This document shows positions 1 through 9,351 of a stretch of DNA of 64,000 nt, one piece after another; position 1 is the stretch's first letter; the number at the start of each line of letters is the position of its first letter. The stretch lies in assembly GCF_010669145.1 (NCBI RefSeq), contig NZ_CP048635.1, positions 62,001 through 126,000 on the forward strand, given 5' to 3'. Under the pieces are notes generated by a model that worked only from the letters and a program-made list of their open reading frames with translations, was not told the DNA's origin and did not search any database. Source of the DNA: Rhizobium oryzihabitans (lineage in GTDB: Bacteria; Pseudomonadota; Alphaproteobacteria; Rhizobiales; Rhizobiaceae). The position numbers were made by a program, and so were the translations under genes.

Positions 1-16
1 GGTGCCCCTTTCGTCG

Positions 17-1309
17 TCATCCGCGCTTGCGCAGGGTCCGCGTGCCGGTGTCGACGAGGTTTTGCGCCGCCTCGTCCACGCTGGCGCGGCCGAAGGCGAG
101 CGAGTCGGCGATGGGGCGCATCACCCCACGGTCGAACTCATTGGCCCCAATGGGGGCAGGCTCCGGATAGGGATCGAGCTTGCCGGACAGGCTTTCGATG
201 TAATCCACCGTCTTGCGCTCGGTCTCGTTGAGGCTTGGCAACACCGCTTCGCGCACCTTCTTTGCCGGTGGCACGCCGCGCTCGACGCCGAGAACCTTGC
301 CGGCATCCAGATCGTTGACGAAGAAGTTGATGAACTTCGCCGCCGCCTCCGGATTGGTGGAGGTGGACGAAATGCACCAGATGAGGCCCGGCCGGTAATA
401 ATGCCCGGTCGGTTTGCCCGCTCCCTCGCCCGGCAGCATGCCGATGGACAGCGTCTTCTTGTTGAGCGCCTGATAACCGACAAGCTGGTTGGAATAGGCA
501 AAACCGATTGCCGAATTGCCAAGGGTCAGCGCGTTGGATTCGATGGTATTATCATCACGCGTCTGGATATCGGCGGAGACGCAGAGCTTGTTCTCGCGCA
601 GATCCTCCCAATAGGCGAACCATTCCTTGGCGTCTTCCTTGTTGAAGCCGATGGTACCGTCCTGGAACAGGAGCTTGCCGCGCTGGCGCAGCCAGACATC
701 GAAGACATAGTGATAACGCCCGCCATAGGGCACAGCCCAGTAGTTTCGTTTTGCCGGAGCGTTCTTCTTGAAATCGCGCGCCAGTTCCGCCAGCGCCTTC
801 CAGGTGATCTGTTCCTTCGGCACGGAGACGCCGGCTTCCTTCAGCGTCTCGGCATCGTACATCATGCAGAAGGAATTCAGCCCGAGACCGACGCCGTAAA
901 GCTTGCCGTCGATGCGGCAAAGATCGATCTCGCTTTTGCCGAAGCTGGAAAGATCGAGCGCCGAGCCGACGAACTGGTCAAGCTCCATGCAGGCGCCACG
1001 GCCGGAATAATCGGCAATGGTGGAAGGCTCGAGCTGGAAGATATCGGCGACGTTGCGTCCCGCCATGGATGTCGCAAGTTTGGTCCAGTAATCGGAACCG
1101 GCGATCATCTCGCCGCTGACCACCGTTTGCGGATCTGCCTTCTGATAAAGGGAGATCACCTCATTGGTACGTTTGTTGCGGTCAGCCGACCCCCACCATA
1201 CGCAACGAAGCCGGGTTTCGGCCGCCATTGCGCGGAAACCGCCCGCCGCCGCGCCAAGACCGGCCAGCGCCGCCGTCACCAAAAATCCACGTCTATCGAT
1301 AGTTTGCAT
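17..1309 (-). CDS. Carbohydrate ABC transporter substrate-binding protein (family 1)
   Basis: Periplasmic sugar-binding lipocalin-sized protein of 430 residues that would deliver a carbohydrate to an ABC importer. It opens with a twin-arginine-like leader (RRGF followed by a hydrophobic Ala/Gly stretch, cleavage likely after about residue 29), then the mature start RLRCVWWGS typical of extracellular solute-binding family 1. It is clearly paralogous to the broken binding protein at 9352-10640, which has the same WWGS start, the same GRN(A/V)(P/A)D segment and near-identical total length (430 against 429 once repaired). Its permease genes are not in the window and presumably lie to the left. 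It is divergent from the LacI gene at 1422 across a 112-base control region. The substrate is unknown; the neighbouring LacI operon suggests a plant-derived glycoside or uronate. Confidence 0.88.
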   Translation of the reverse strand: MQTIDRRGFLVTAALAGLGAAAGGFRAMAAETRLRCVWWGSADRNKRTNEVISLYQKADPQTVVSGEMIAGSDYWTKLATSMAGRNVADIFQLEPSTIADYSGRGACMELDQFVGSALDLSSFGKSEIDLCRIDGKLYGVGLGLNSFCMMYDAETLKEAGVSVPKEQITWKALAELARDFKKNAPAKRNYWAVPYGGRYHYVFDVWLRQRGKLLFQDGTIGFNKEDAKEWFAYWEDLRENKLCVSADIQTRDDNTIESNALTLGNSAIGFAYSNQLVGYQALNKKTLSIGMLPGEGAGKPTGHYYRPGLIWCISSTSTNPEAAAKFINFFVNDLDAGKVLGVERGVPPAKKVREAVLPSLNETERKTVDYIESLSGKLDPYPEPAPIGANEFDRGVMRPIADSLAFGRASVDEAAQNLVDTGTRTLRKRG

Positions 1310-1323
1310 CTGCTCCTCCCGCG

Positions 1324-1408
1324 TTTTGCAAATTTCTCACTTATCACTTAAATTCTTGCAAATTTTCCTTATTTGCAATATTTGCATCATAATAGAATTT
1401 TTTGCAAG
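1324..1408. promoter_or_regulatory. Divergent control region with clustered TTGCAA-type motifs
   Basis: Between the binding-protein gene and the LacI gene the TTGCA core recurs five times: 1326-1333 (TTGCAAAT), 1356-1363 (TTGCAAAT), 1371-1379 (ATTTGCAAT), 1382-1387 (TTGCAT) and 1402-1408 (TTGCAAG). The TGCA centres are spaced about 30, 17, 9 and 20 bases apart, so several lie on the same helix face. A/T content is far above the flanking genes. Autoregulation by the adjacent LacI protein is the natural inference, although classical LacI operators carry a central CG and these do not. Confidence 0.5.
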
Positions 1409-1421
1409 CGCAGGAGACGAC

Positions 1422-2486
1422 ATGAACGATACGCCCGACATCAGCCGCCCGCGCCAGTCGGATATCGCCCAGCGCGCAGGGGTTTCCATCAGCACCGTCT
1501 CGCGGGTTCTCGCCGGGGAAAAAGGCATCAGCGCATCGATCCAGACCAAGGTTCTGGGTGTGGCGGCAGAACTCGGTTATCCGCTGCGGCCGGTCACGAG
1601 CCAGGCGAGCGGCGTATCGCTGGAGGGCAAGAAAATCCTCGCCCTCATGTCCGCCGAGAGGGCGACCGGCGATATCGGCGCTTTTTATCACGATATTTTC
1701 GACATGCTGCGCAGCCTTTCCCAGACGGATGGTTTCGAGCTGGATATCCGGCTGCTGCACCAGAAGCAGATCGACGAGGCGCTCACGCAGCGGGTCTGCG
1801 AGGTCGATGGCCTTCTCGCCATTGGCCTTGATCCGGAAGAAGAGATCATTCACCGCATCACGCAGGGCGTGCTGCAACCGGTTCTGGTCAATAGCGCAGA
1901 TCCCTCGATGATGCTGGATTGCGTCTCGCCTTCCAATTTTTACGGCGGCGCGATGGCGGCGCGACGGCTGCTGGAACTGGGCCACCGCAAGGTCGCCTAT
2001 ATCGGCCCGGAGCACCGCCACACCATCAGAGAACGCATGCGCGGCTTCCGGCATACGATCCTGGAGGACGAGGGAACCACCTATGAGGAATTTCTGCTTT
2101 CGACGGCGGATAGCGGCTTTGGGCAAGCCGGCGATGCGGTTCGTCAGCTTTTGGCCAAAAACCCCGATCTGACAGGCATTTTCTGCATGAATGACGCCAT
2201 TGCGCTCGGCGCGCTTGGCGCGGCGCAGGAACTTGGTCTTGCCGTGCCGGACGATCTTTCGATCATCGGTTTTGACGACCTGCCCTTCGCTGAACTCTCC
2301 ACCCCGCGGCTCAGCACCATCCGGGTCGACCGCCGCGAGATCGCCCGCGAGGCGGTGGAGCTGATGCGCCGCCGGCTGACGGAACCTTCGGCCAATGCCC
2401 GGCAGGTTCAGCTGGGTGTGCAGCTGGTGGAAGGACAGACGGCCGGCCAGGCGAAGAAGATGGAAAAGGCGATACGCAATGCATGA
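1422..2486 (+). CDS. LacI-family transcriptional regulator
   Basis: A 354-residue sugar-responsive repressor. The N-terminal helix-turn-helix is plain (QSDIAQRAGVSISTVSRVLAG, about residues 13-33), followed by a periplasmic-binding-protein-like effector domain with the usual IGFDDLPFAELSTPRLSTI segment near residues 280-300. The ATG at 1422 is preceded by CAGGAG and places the helix-turn-helix at the expected distance; an upstream in-frame extension lacks support. The stop overlaps the start of the DUF2264 gene by 8 bases, so it is the first gene of a four-gene operon and probably controls it and the divergent binding protein. The effector is unknown. Confidence 0.92.
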   Translation: MNDTPDISRPRQSDIAQRAGVSISTVSRVLAGEKGISASIQTKVLGVAAELGYPLRPVTSQASGVSLEGKKILALMSAERATGDIGAFYHDIFDMLRSLSQTDGFELDIRLLHQKQIDEALTQRVCEVDGLLAIGLDPEEEIIHRITQGVLQPVLVNSADPSMMLDCVSPSNFYGGAMAARRLLELGHRKVAYIGPEHRHTIRERMRGFRHTILEDEGTTYEEFLLSTADSGFGQAGDAVRQLLAKNPDLTGIFCMNDAIALGALGAAQELGLAVPDDLSIIGFDDLPFAELSTPRLSTIRVDRREIAREAVELMRRRLTEPSANARQVQLGVQLVEGQTAGQAKKMEKAIRNA

Positions 2487-4356
2487 TGCGGCAAATAACG
2501 ATCCGATGACCCGTTTCAATCCACTATATGGCAATCCGCTCAAGACCCGCGCCGACGTGCGGCGGGCGCTGGACGACAGTTTCGCACCTCTGCTTCCCTA
2601 TTTTTCCGAAAGCGGCGCAAGGGTGACGCTGAGTGGCGCCGCCGCGCATTTCGACCGGGCGGCGGCCGATCTGGAAGGATTTGCGCGGCCGCTCTGGGGC
2701 ATCGCGCCGCTGGCGCTCAGCGGCGATGCATTTGCCCACTGGCCGCTTCTGGCGAAAGGGATCGCCAACGGCACCGATCCCGCCCATCCCGATTACTGGG
2801 GCGACGTGCGCCAGAAGGACCAGCGTCTGGTGGAGCTCGCCGCCCTCGGCTTTGCACTTCGGCTTGCCCCGCAACATTTGTGGGAACCGCTGTCCGACGC
2901 ACAGAAAGACAATGTGCGCCGCTATCTGCTGACGGCCCGCGAGCGTGCCTATGCCGATAATAACTGGAAGTTTTTCCGGGTGATGGTCGACATGGCCCTC
3001 GATCATCTCGGCATCGAATTCGACCGCAGCCTGACGGAGACATTCCAGACGGAGCTCGATGGGTTTTACATTGCCGACGGCTGGTATCGCGATGGAAACT
3101 ACCGCCGCATCGACCATTACATCGCCTTCGCCATGCATTTTTACGGCCTGATCTATGCGAAGCTCAGCAAGCCGGGCGATGCCTTCGCCGAGCGATACCG
3201 CGAACGCGCCCGGCTCTTTGCAAGAGATTTCGCCAGCTGGTTCGACGAGGATGGCGGCACGCTGGCCTTCGGCCGCTCCATGACCTACCGTTTCGCCTGC
3301 GGCGGCTTCTGGGCCGGCCTTGCCTTTGCCGATGAGGAAGCGCTGCCATGGGGCGAGATCAAGGGGCTGTATCTGCAGCATCTGCGCTGGTGGGCGAACA
3401 AGCCGATCGCTGACCGCGATGGTGTGCTTTCCATCGGTTATGCCTATCCGCAGCTCACCATGTCGGAAAGTTATAATTCGGCGGGCTCACCCTATTGGGC
3501 CTTCAAGGCCTTCCTGCCGCTCGCTTTGCCTGAAAGCCATCCCTTCTGGCAGGCGGAGGAAAAGCTGCCCGCCACTTCCACGAAACCACACCCGCTCGTT
3601 CATCCCGGCATGGTGATGATGCGCAGCAGAGGCAACGTCACCGCGCTTTCCAGCGGGCAGGAAAACCTGTCTATGCGCTGCGGGCCGGAGAAATATGCCA
3701 AATTCGCCTATTCCTCCCGCTACGGTTTTGGCGTGGAAGTGGACGAGCGCGGTTTCAAGACCAATGGTTTCGACAATATGCTGGCCTTCTCCGAAGACGG
3801 CCTGCATTACCGCGTGCGTGAAACGAACGACACGGTGTTATTGGCGGGGGTGAACCTTCGGGCAACTTGGAAGCCATTCCCGGATGTCGCGGTTGAAACG
3901 ACGCTGGTTGCGGCCGGAGACTGGCACATCAGACTGCACAGAATCACCTCCGCCCGCCCCCTTTCGCTCACCGAGGGCGGCTTTGCGATCAACCGCAACG
4001 ATGGTGACCGCGATGCGATGAACGAGGCGGCAGGCCGCGCGACCGCGAATTGCGGCACCGACATATCCGCGATCGTCGATCTCGGCTCCAGCATATTCCG
4101 GCAGGGTGTGGCGCTGAAGGCGCTTCCCAATACCAGCCTCGTTTACGCCAAAACCACAGTGCCGCAATTGCGGGGCGACATTCCGGTGGGTGAAACCCTG
4201 CTCGCCTGCGCCGTCTTTGTCGGACTGGCCGGGCCCGAAAGCGAAAAAGCCGTGGCGGCAGTTCCTGCACTTCCGGACATGGCAGCGCTTGATCGCCTGT
4301 TTGTTGAGCGCGGCGTCCCCGTCAGCAGCATGGCGGCGGCGGGAGAACCCCAATGA
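2479..4356 (+). CDS. DUF2264 domain protein, probable carbohydrate-active enzyme
   Basis: A cytoplasmic protein of 625 residues without signal peptide. The N-terminal two thirds carry the Trp/Tyr/His-rich repeats of a DUF2264 alpha/alpha-barrel (for example NPLYGNPLKTRADV, GIANGTDPAHPDYWG, DGWYRDGNYRRIDHYIAFAMHFYG), and the C-terminal third is likely beta-rich. I recall this family being linked to glycosidase or uronate-processing activities, but no residue here proves a reaction. The ATG at 2479 overlaps the LacI stop by 8 bases; an alternative ATG lies at 2506. The 3' end overlaps the next gene by 4 bases. The context (two small-molecule enzymes and a sugar-binding protein) fits cleavage of an imported oligosaccharide. 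Confidence 0.82.
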   Translation: MHDAANNDPMTRFNPLYGNPLKTRADVRRALDDSFAPLLPYFSESGARVTLSGAAAHFDRAAADLEGFARPLWGIAPLALSGDAFAHWPLLAKGIANGTDPAHPDYWGDVRQKDQRLVELAALGFALRLAPQHLWEPLSDAQKDNVRRYLLTARERAYADNNWKFFRVMVDMALDHLGIEFDRSLTETFQTELDGFYIADGWYRDGNYRRIDHYIAFAMHFYGLIYAKLSKPGDAFAERYRERARLFARDFASWFDEDGGTLAFGRSMTYRFACGGFWAGLAFADEEALPWGEIKGLYLQHLRWWANKPIADRDGVLSIGYAYPQLTMSESYNSAGSPYWAFKAFLPLALPESHPFWQAEEKLPATSTKPHPLVHPGMVMMRSRGNVTALSSGQENLSMRCGPEKYAKFAYSSRYGFGVEVDERGFKTNGFDNMLAFSEDGLHYRVRETNDTVLLAGVNLRATWKPFPDVAVETTLVAAGDWHIRLHRITSARPLSLTEGGFAINRNDGDRDAMNEAAGRATANCGTDISAIVDLGSSIFRQGVALKALPNTSLVYAKTTVPQLRGDIPVGETLLACAVFVGLAGPESEKAVAAVPALPDMAALDRLFVERGVPVSSMAAAGEPQ

Positions 4357-5369
4357 CGAGCCCGCTTCCGCGTCTCAGCCTTGCCATGGACCCGGAGCGG
4401 ACGCAGCATGTGCTGACGCCACAGGCGCTCGAGAAATTGTCGCAGAGCGTCGATATCCTCGACATCCGACCGATCTGCGATTTTCACGATCCAGCCGTCA
4501 AAGACCGGCTGGAACAGACCGATATTCTTCTGACCGGCTGGGGCTGTCCCGAAATCGGCCTGCGGGAACTGGCCTTGATGCCGCGCCTCCGGTTGATTTC
4601 GCATGCCGCCGGGACGGTGAAATATTTCCTGTCCCAGGCGGTTTTCGAACGCGGTGTCACGGTGTGCAGCGCGGCCGAGGCGAATGCGCAGCCGGTCGCG
4701 GAGTTCACTCTGGCTATGATCCTGCTTTCCGGCAAGCGTACCTTCGGTTTCCGGCGTATCTACGGGGAGGATCGCGGGCGGGGAAACGTCGACCGCCTGC
4801 AATCGCAGGCCATCGGAAATCTCGGCCTGACGGTCGGCCTGGTCGGGGCTTCGCGCATCGGGCGTCGGGTCATCAATCTGCTGCAGCCCTTCGATCTCGA
4901 TCTTATTCTTTTCGACCCGTTCTTAAGCGCGGCGGAGGCGGAACGGCTCGGTGTGCGTCTTGTCTCGCTCGATGAGCTGATGGCGATGAGCGACGTGATT
5001 TCTTTGCATGCGCCATCCCTGCCGCAGACCCGGCATATGATCGGCGCGGATGCGCTTGCCCGGATGAAGGCCGGCGCAACCCTGATCAACACGGCGCGCG
5101 GCGCACTTGTTGATGAAGATGCCCTTCTCGCGCAACTGAAAAGCGGACGCATCGAAGCCGTCATCGACGTGACCGATCCGGAAGTGCCGCCGCAGAATTC
5201 ACCCTTCTACAGCCTGCCGAATGTATTCCTGACACCGCATATCGCCGGCGCCGTCGGGCTTGAGCGCGCACGGCTTGGCGACATGGCGATTGCCGAGATC
5301 GAACGCTTCTGCCGGGCAGAACCATTGCAACAGCAGATACGGCCGGAACATCTGGAACTGATCGCATGA
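4353..5369 (+). CDS. D-isomer-specific 2-hydroxyacid dehydrogenase family protein
   Basis: NAD(P)-dependent dehydrogenase of 338 residues that would interconvert a 2-hydroxy acid and its 2-keto acid. The Rossmann segment reads GLTVGLVGASRIGRRV (about 152-167) and the catalytic set is visible: Arg in NTARGALVDE, the acidic residue in DVTDPEVPP and His in LTPHIAGAV. The glycine motif is slightly atypical (GASRIG instead of GxGxxG). It overlaps both neighbours by 4 bases (ATGA type), so translation is coupled within the LacI operon. Members of this family act on glyoxylate, phosphoglycerate and sugar acids; the substrate cannot be read from sequence. Confidence 0.87.
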   Translation: MTSPLPRLSLAMDPERTQHVLTPQALEKLSQSVDILDIRPICDFHDPAVKDRLEQTDILLTGWGCPEIGLRELALMPRLRLISHAAGTVKYFLSQAVFERGVTVCSAAEANAQPVAEFTLAMILLSGKRTFGFRRIYGEDRGRGNVDRLQSQAIGNLGLTVGLVGASRIGRRVINLLQPFDLDLILFDPFLSAAEAERLGVRLVSLDELMAMSDVISLHAPSLPQTRHMIGADALARMKAGATLINTARGALVDEDALLAQLKSGRIEAVIDVTDPEVPPQNSPFYSLPNVFLTPHIAGAVGLERARLGDMAIAEIERFCRAEPLQQQIRPEHLELIA

Positions 5370-6142
5370 GAATTTTCGAGCCGGGCCTTTGCTCCGTCAC
5401 CTTCCGCTCGCTGTCACCGCAGGCGGTTATCGATCTTGCCGCCGCAAATGGCATCAAGGCAATCGAATGGGGCGGCGACATCCATGTTGCGCCCGGCGAC
5501 CTCGACAATGCGAGGGACGTGGCGGCGCGAACGGCGAAAGCCAGCCTCACCGTTTCCTCCTATGGCTCCTACATCTTCGCGCCGGATTTTGCACCGGAGG
5601 ATGTGACCGCCACTCTTGAAACCGCAAAGGCGCTCGGCACCGGCCATATCCGCATCTGGCCCGGCAGCCGCAAACGCCCATCTGTCGATTATGCCCCTGA
5701 AGAACGCCGCGCGGCGACCGATGCGTTGGCAACACTCGCCCGCCGGGCGGACGACTATGGCATGACGATCGGGCTCGAATATCACCCCAATTCACTGACG
5801 GACACCCTGCCTTCGGCCCTGCAACTCATGCAGGACCTGCCGATACCAAACCTCTTTTTCTACTGGCAACCCGCCCCCGGCCTGTCGCTGGATGACGCAC
5901 TTGTGGAGATATCGGCGCTCGGCTCGCGCATCTGCCACCTGCATGTCTTCGCCTGGCTCAGTGATGCCAGCCGCCTGCCGCTTCGCGAGCGTGCTGATTA
6001 TTGGCGGGCCTGCGTCGATGCCTTGCCGGCAAGCGCCTGGACGAAACCTGCCTATGCGATGCTGGAATTCGTCAAAGGTGACAATGTCGGCCAGTTCTCG
6101 GAAGACGTGGCGGCGCTGAGCGAGATTCTCGCCGGCTCGTAG
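5366..6142 (+). CDS. Sugar phosphate isomerase/epimerase-like TIM barrel protein
   Basis: A 258-residue xylose-isomerase-like (AP endonuclease 2 superfamily) barrel. It has the typical opening SVTFRSLSPQAVIDLAAANG with IEWGGDIH, a metal-binding-type GLEYHPN strand and a late ICHLHVFAW strand carrying His ligands. Such proteins isomerise or epimerise sugars and, in some rhizobia and gut bacteria, act on 3-keto-glycosides. It is the last gene of the LacI operon, overlapping the dehydrogenase by 4 bases and followed by a palindromic repeat. The name isomerase is a superfamily label, not a proven reaction. Confidence 0.82.
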   Translation: MRIFEPGLCSVTFRSLSPQAVIDLAAANGIKAIEWGGDIHVAPGDLDNARDVAARTAKASLTVSSYGSYIFAPDFAPEDVTATLETAKALGTGHIRIWPGSRKRPSVDYAPEERRAATDALATLARRADDYGMTIGLEYHPNSLTDTLPSALQLMQDLPIPNLFFYWQPAPGLSLDDALVEISALGSRICHLHVFAWLSDASRLPLRERADYWRACVDALPASAWTKPAYAMLEFVKGDNVGQFSEDVAALSEILAGS

Positions 6143-6212
6143 AACCGCTTTTCCCTTATCGAAAACGGACGCGGCGGACTAAAATTCGCTATCGTCACAA
6201 CGCGTCCTGTTG

Positions 6213-6331
6213 CCCTCATCCCTGTGCTTGTCACAGGGATCCAGCCAGCCCAAGTCTTTGGGCTGAAAAGACTCTTTTCGCCGCGCGGACGCACGTCGGC
6301 TGGATTCCTGTGACAAGCACAGAAATGAGGG
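6213..6331. repeat. Palindromic intergenic repeat A, copy 1
   Basis: About 119 bases whose two ends are inverted copies (CATCCCTGTGCTTGTCACAG against CTGTGACAAGCACAG), with inner sequence around GCCCAAGTCTTTGGGC. A second copy lies at 52705-52826 in opposite orientation with only scattered differences. It sits between convergent genes and resembles the intergenic mosaic elements known from Rhizobiaceae. The rest of the 6143-6362 gap holds nothing else that I can identify. Confidence 0.85.
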
Positions 6332-6362
6332 AGGCAGCTCCTCCCCCACCCGGTTATGCCCG

Positions 6363-7439
<1,077 letters not shown>

Positions 7440-7523
7440 GCTGTTTCTCCCGACCGTCGCGCCGCGTGAAAGGGCGGCCGCGACGGTGTTGATGCTAAAA
7501 TTCGTTCTCTGTCCGGGTTCCGT

Positions 7524-8399
7524 TCAGCGTTTCATCCCAGTGGTGGCGATGCCCTCGATCAACAGCCGCTGGAAGAACAGGAAGAACAGGAAGACCGGCA
7601 CCAATGACAGGTTGGACATGGCGAAAAGCGAGGTCCAGTCCGAGCTGCCGGTGGAATCCACGAAGGATCTGAGGCCGAGCTGCACGGTGTAGGTATTGAT
7701 GTCGTTCAGATAGATCAGCGGGCCGAAGAAATCGTCCCATGTCCAGATGAAGGAAAAGATCGCGGCCGTGGCCAGAACCGGCATGGACAGCGGCAGCATG
7801 ATCTTCCAGTAAATACGGAAGGGCGAGCAGCCATCCATGACAGCCGCCTCATCCAGTTCGCGCGGAATGCCGCGGAAGAACTGCACCATCAGGAAGATGA
7901 AGAACGCGTCCGTCGCGAGGTACTTCGGCACGATCAGCGGCAGCGAGGTATTCACCCAGCCCATTTCCAGAAACAGGATATATTGCGGGATGAGCACCAC
8001 GTGATAGGGCAGCATGAGCGTGCCGAGCATCAGCGCGAACCAGAAATTGCGCCCGCCGAACCGAAGCCGGGCAAAAGCGAAGGCGGCGAGCGAACATCCG
8101 ACGACATTGCCGATGGTGGCCAGCACCGAGATGAAGAAGGAGTTCCAGAAGAACTGCCCGAAACTCACCTGCAGCCCGGACCAGCCACGGATATAGCCGC
8201 CGAAATCAACCGACGAGGGGATGAGTGAGGAGGAGCCGAACAGCTCGTCCTGCGGGCGGAACGAACCCGAAATCATCCACAGGATCGGATAGAGCATCGC
8301 GAAGGACGCGATGATCAGGGCCGTGTGGAGCATCACCGATTTCAGCGGCGTGCGTTGCGGGCCTTGTCCCGGCCGGGGAGCGGTAACAGCGTCAGTCAT
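7524..8399 (-). CDS. Carbohydrate ABC transporter permease (MalG type)
   Basis: Inner-membrane permease of 291 residues with six predicted hydrophobic helices. The cytoplasmic EAA loop that docks on the ATPase is clear (ELDEAAVMDGCSPFRIYWKI, then MLPLSMPVL). The C-terminus ends with the short LIEGIATTGMKR tail typical of MalG-like subunits. It overlaps the other permease by 8 bases, indicating coupled translation. It forms a heterodimer with the product of 8392-9345. Confidence 0.94.
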   Translation of the reverse strand: MTDAVTAPRPGQGPQRTPLKSVMLHTALIIASFAMLYPILWMISGSFRPQDELFGSSSLIPSSVDFGGYIRGWSGLQVSFGQFFWNSFFISVLATIGNVVGCSLAAFAFARLRFGGRNFWFALMLGTLMLPYHVVLIPQYILFLEMGWVNTSLPLIVPKYLATDAFFIFLMVQFFRGIPRELDEAAVMDGCSPFRIYWKIMLPLSMPVLATAAIFSFIWTWDDFFGPLIYLNDINTYTVQLGLRSFVDSTGSSDWTSLFAMSNLSLVPVFLFFLFFQRLLIEGIATTGMKR

Positions 8400-9345
8400 C
8401 GTAATGCACCCAGTATTTTGCGCTGAGGAACGAGAAGGCCGTAAACAGCGAGATGATGATCACCAATATCCAGGCAAGCGCCGAGGCATATCCCATGCGG
8501 AAGAAACCGAAGGCTTCCTGGTAGAGGTAGAGCGTGTAGAACAGCGTCGAGTTGATCGGGCCGCCGGTGCCTTCGGAGATGATGAAGGCGGGCGTGAAGG
8601 CCTTGAAGGCGTCGATCGTCTGGATCACGGCGTTGAAGAAGATCACCGGCGTCAAAAGCGGCAGCGTAATGCGGAAGAACTGCCGCATCTTGCCCGCGCC
8701 GTCGATATCGGCCGCCTCATACATATCCTGCGGAATTTGTCTCAGACCCGCGAGGAAGATGATCATCGGCGAACCAAACTGCCAGACGGACAGGATGACC
8801 AGCGTGTAGATCGAATAATCCGGATTGGAAATCCAGCTTGGCCCTTCATAACCGAAGGCCTGCCAAAGGATCATGTTGACGAGACCGTCGGAGGCGAAAA
8901 GCTGGCGCCAGAGAACCGCGATAGCCACGCTGGAACCGAGCAGCGACGGCAGATAGAAGATCGCCCGGTAGAGCGTCAGCCCCTTGATGCCGCGATTGAA
9001 GGCGAGTGCGACGAGAAGCGCGAAGATGAGCTTCAAGGGCACCGACAGCAGCACATAGGTAAACGTCACCTGCATGGCGGCCGCGAATTTGGGGTCGGCG
9101 GTGGCGATGCGCACGTAGTTGGCCGCCCCCACCCAATCCGGAGATTGCAACAGGTCGTAATTGGTGAACGACAGATAGAGCGACGCGAGCGCCGGGCCGA
9201 GGGTGAGGCCGAAAAAGCCGATCAGCCAGGGCAGAAGAAACAGGTAGGCGTGAATGTTGCGGTCGAAAATCCGCTTCACGCCGCCCCGCTTCGGGAGAGC
9301 CGCGCCACGGCTCTCCTCAACGAGTGTTTCAGATCGAAAGGCCAT
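8392..9345 (-). CDS. Carbohydrate ABC transporter permease (MalF/UgpA type)
   Basis: Inner-membrane permease of 317 residues with an N-terminal cytoplasmic stretch and about six membrane helices starting at AYLFLLPWLIGFFGLTL. The EAA motif reads MYEAADIDGAGKMRQFFRIT followed by LPLLTPV. It begins 6 bases after the end of the repaired binding-protein reading frame and overlaps the next permease, so all four transporter genes form one operon read toward lower coordinates. Confidence 0.94.
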   Translation of the reverse strand: MAFRSETLVEESRGAALPKRGGVKRIFDRNIHAYLFLLPWLIGFFGLTLGPALASLYLSFTNYDLLQSPDWVGAANYVRIATADPKFAAAMQVTFTYVLLSVPLKLIFALLVALAFNRGIKGLTLYRAIFYLPSLLGSSVAIAVLWRQLFASDGLVNMILWQAFGYEGPSWISNPDYSIYTLVILSVWQFGSPMIIFLAGLRQIPQDMYEAADIDGAGKMRQFFRITLPLLTPVIFFNAVIQTIDAFKAFTPAFIISEGTGGPINSTLFYTLYLYQEAFGFFRMGYASALAWILVIIISLFTAFSFLSAKYWVHYDD

Positions 9346-9351
9346 ACATTA

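Noticed and set aside
6213..6331. Repeat A as an intrinsic terminator
   Set aside because: It has long palindromic ends but no T-run after the stem, and it recurs in inverted orientation at 52705-52826, which marks it as a dispersed element.
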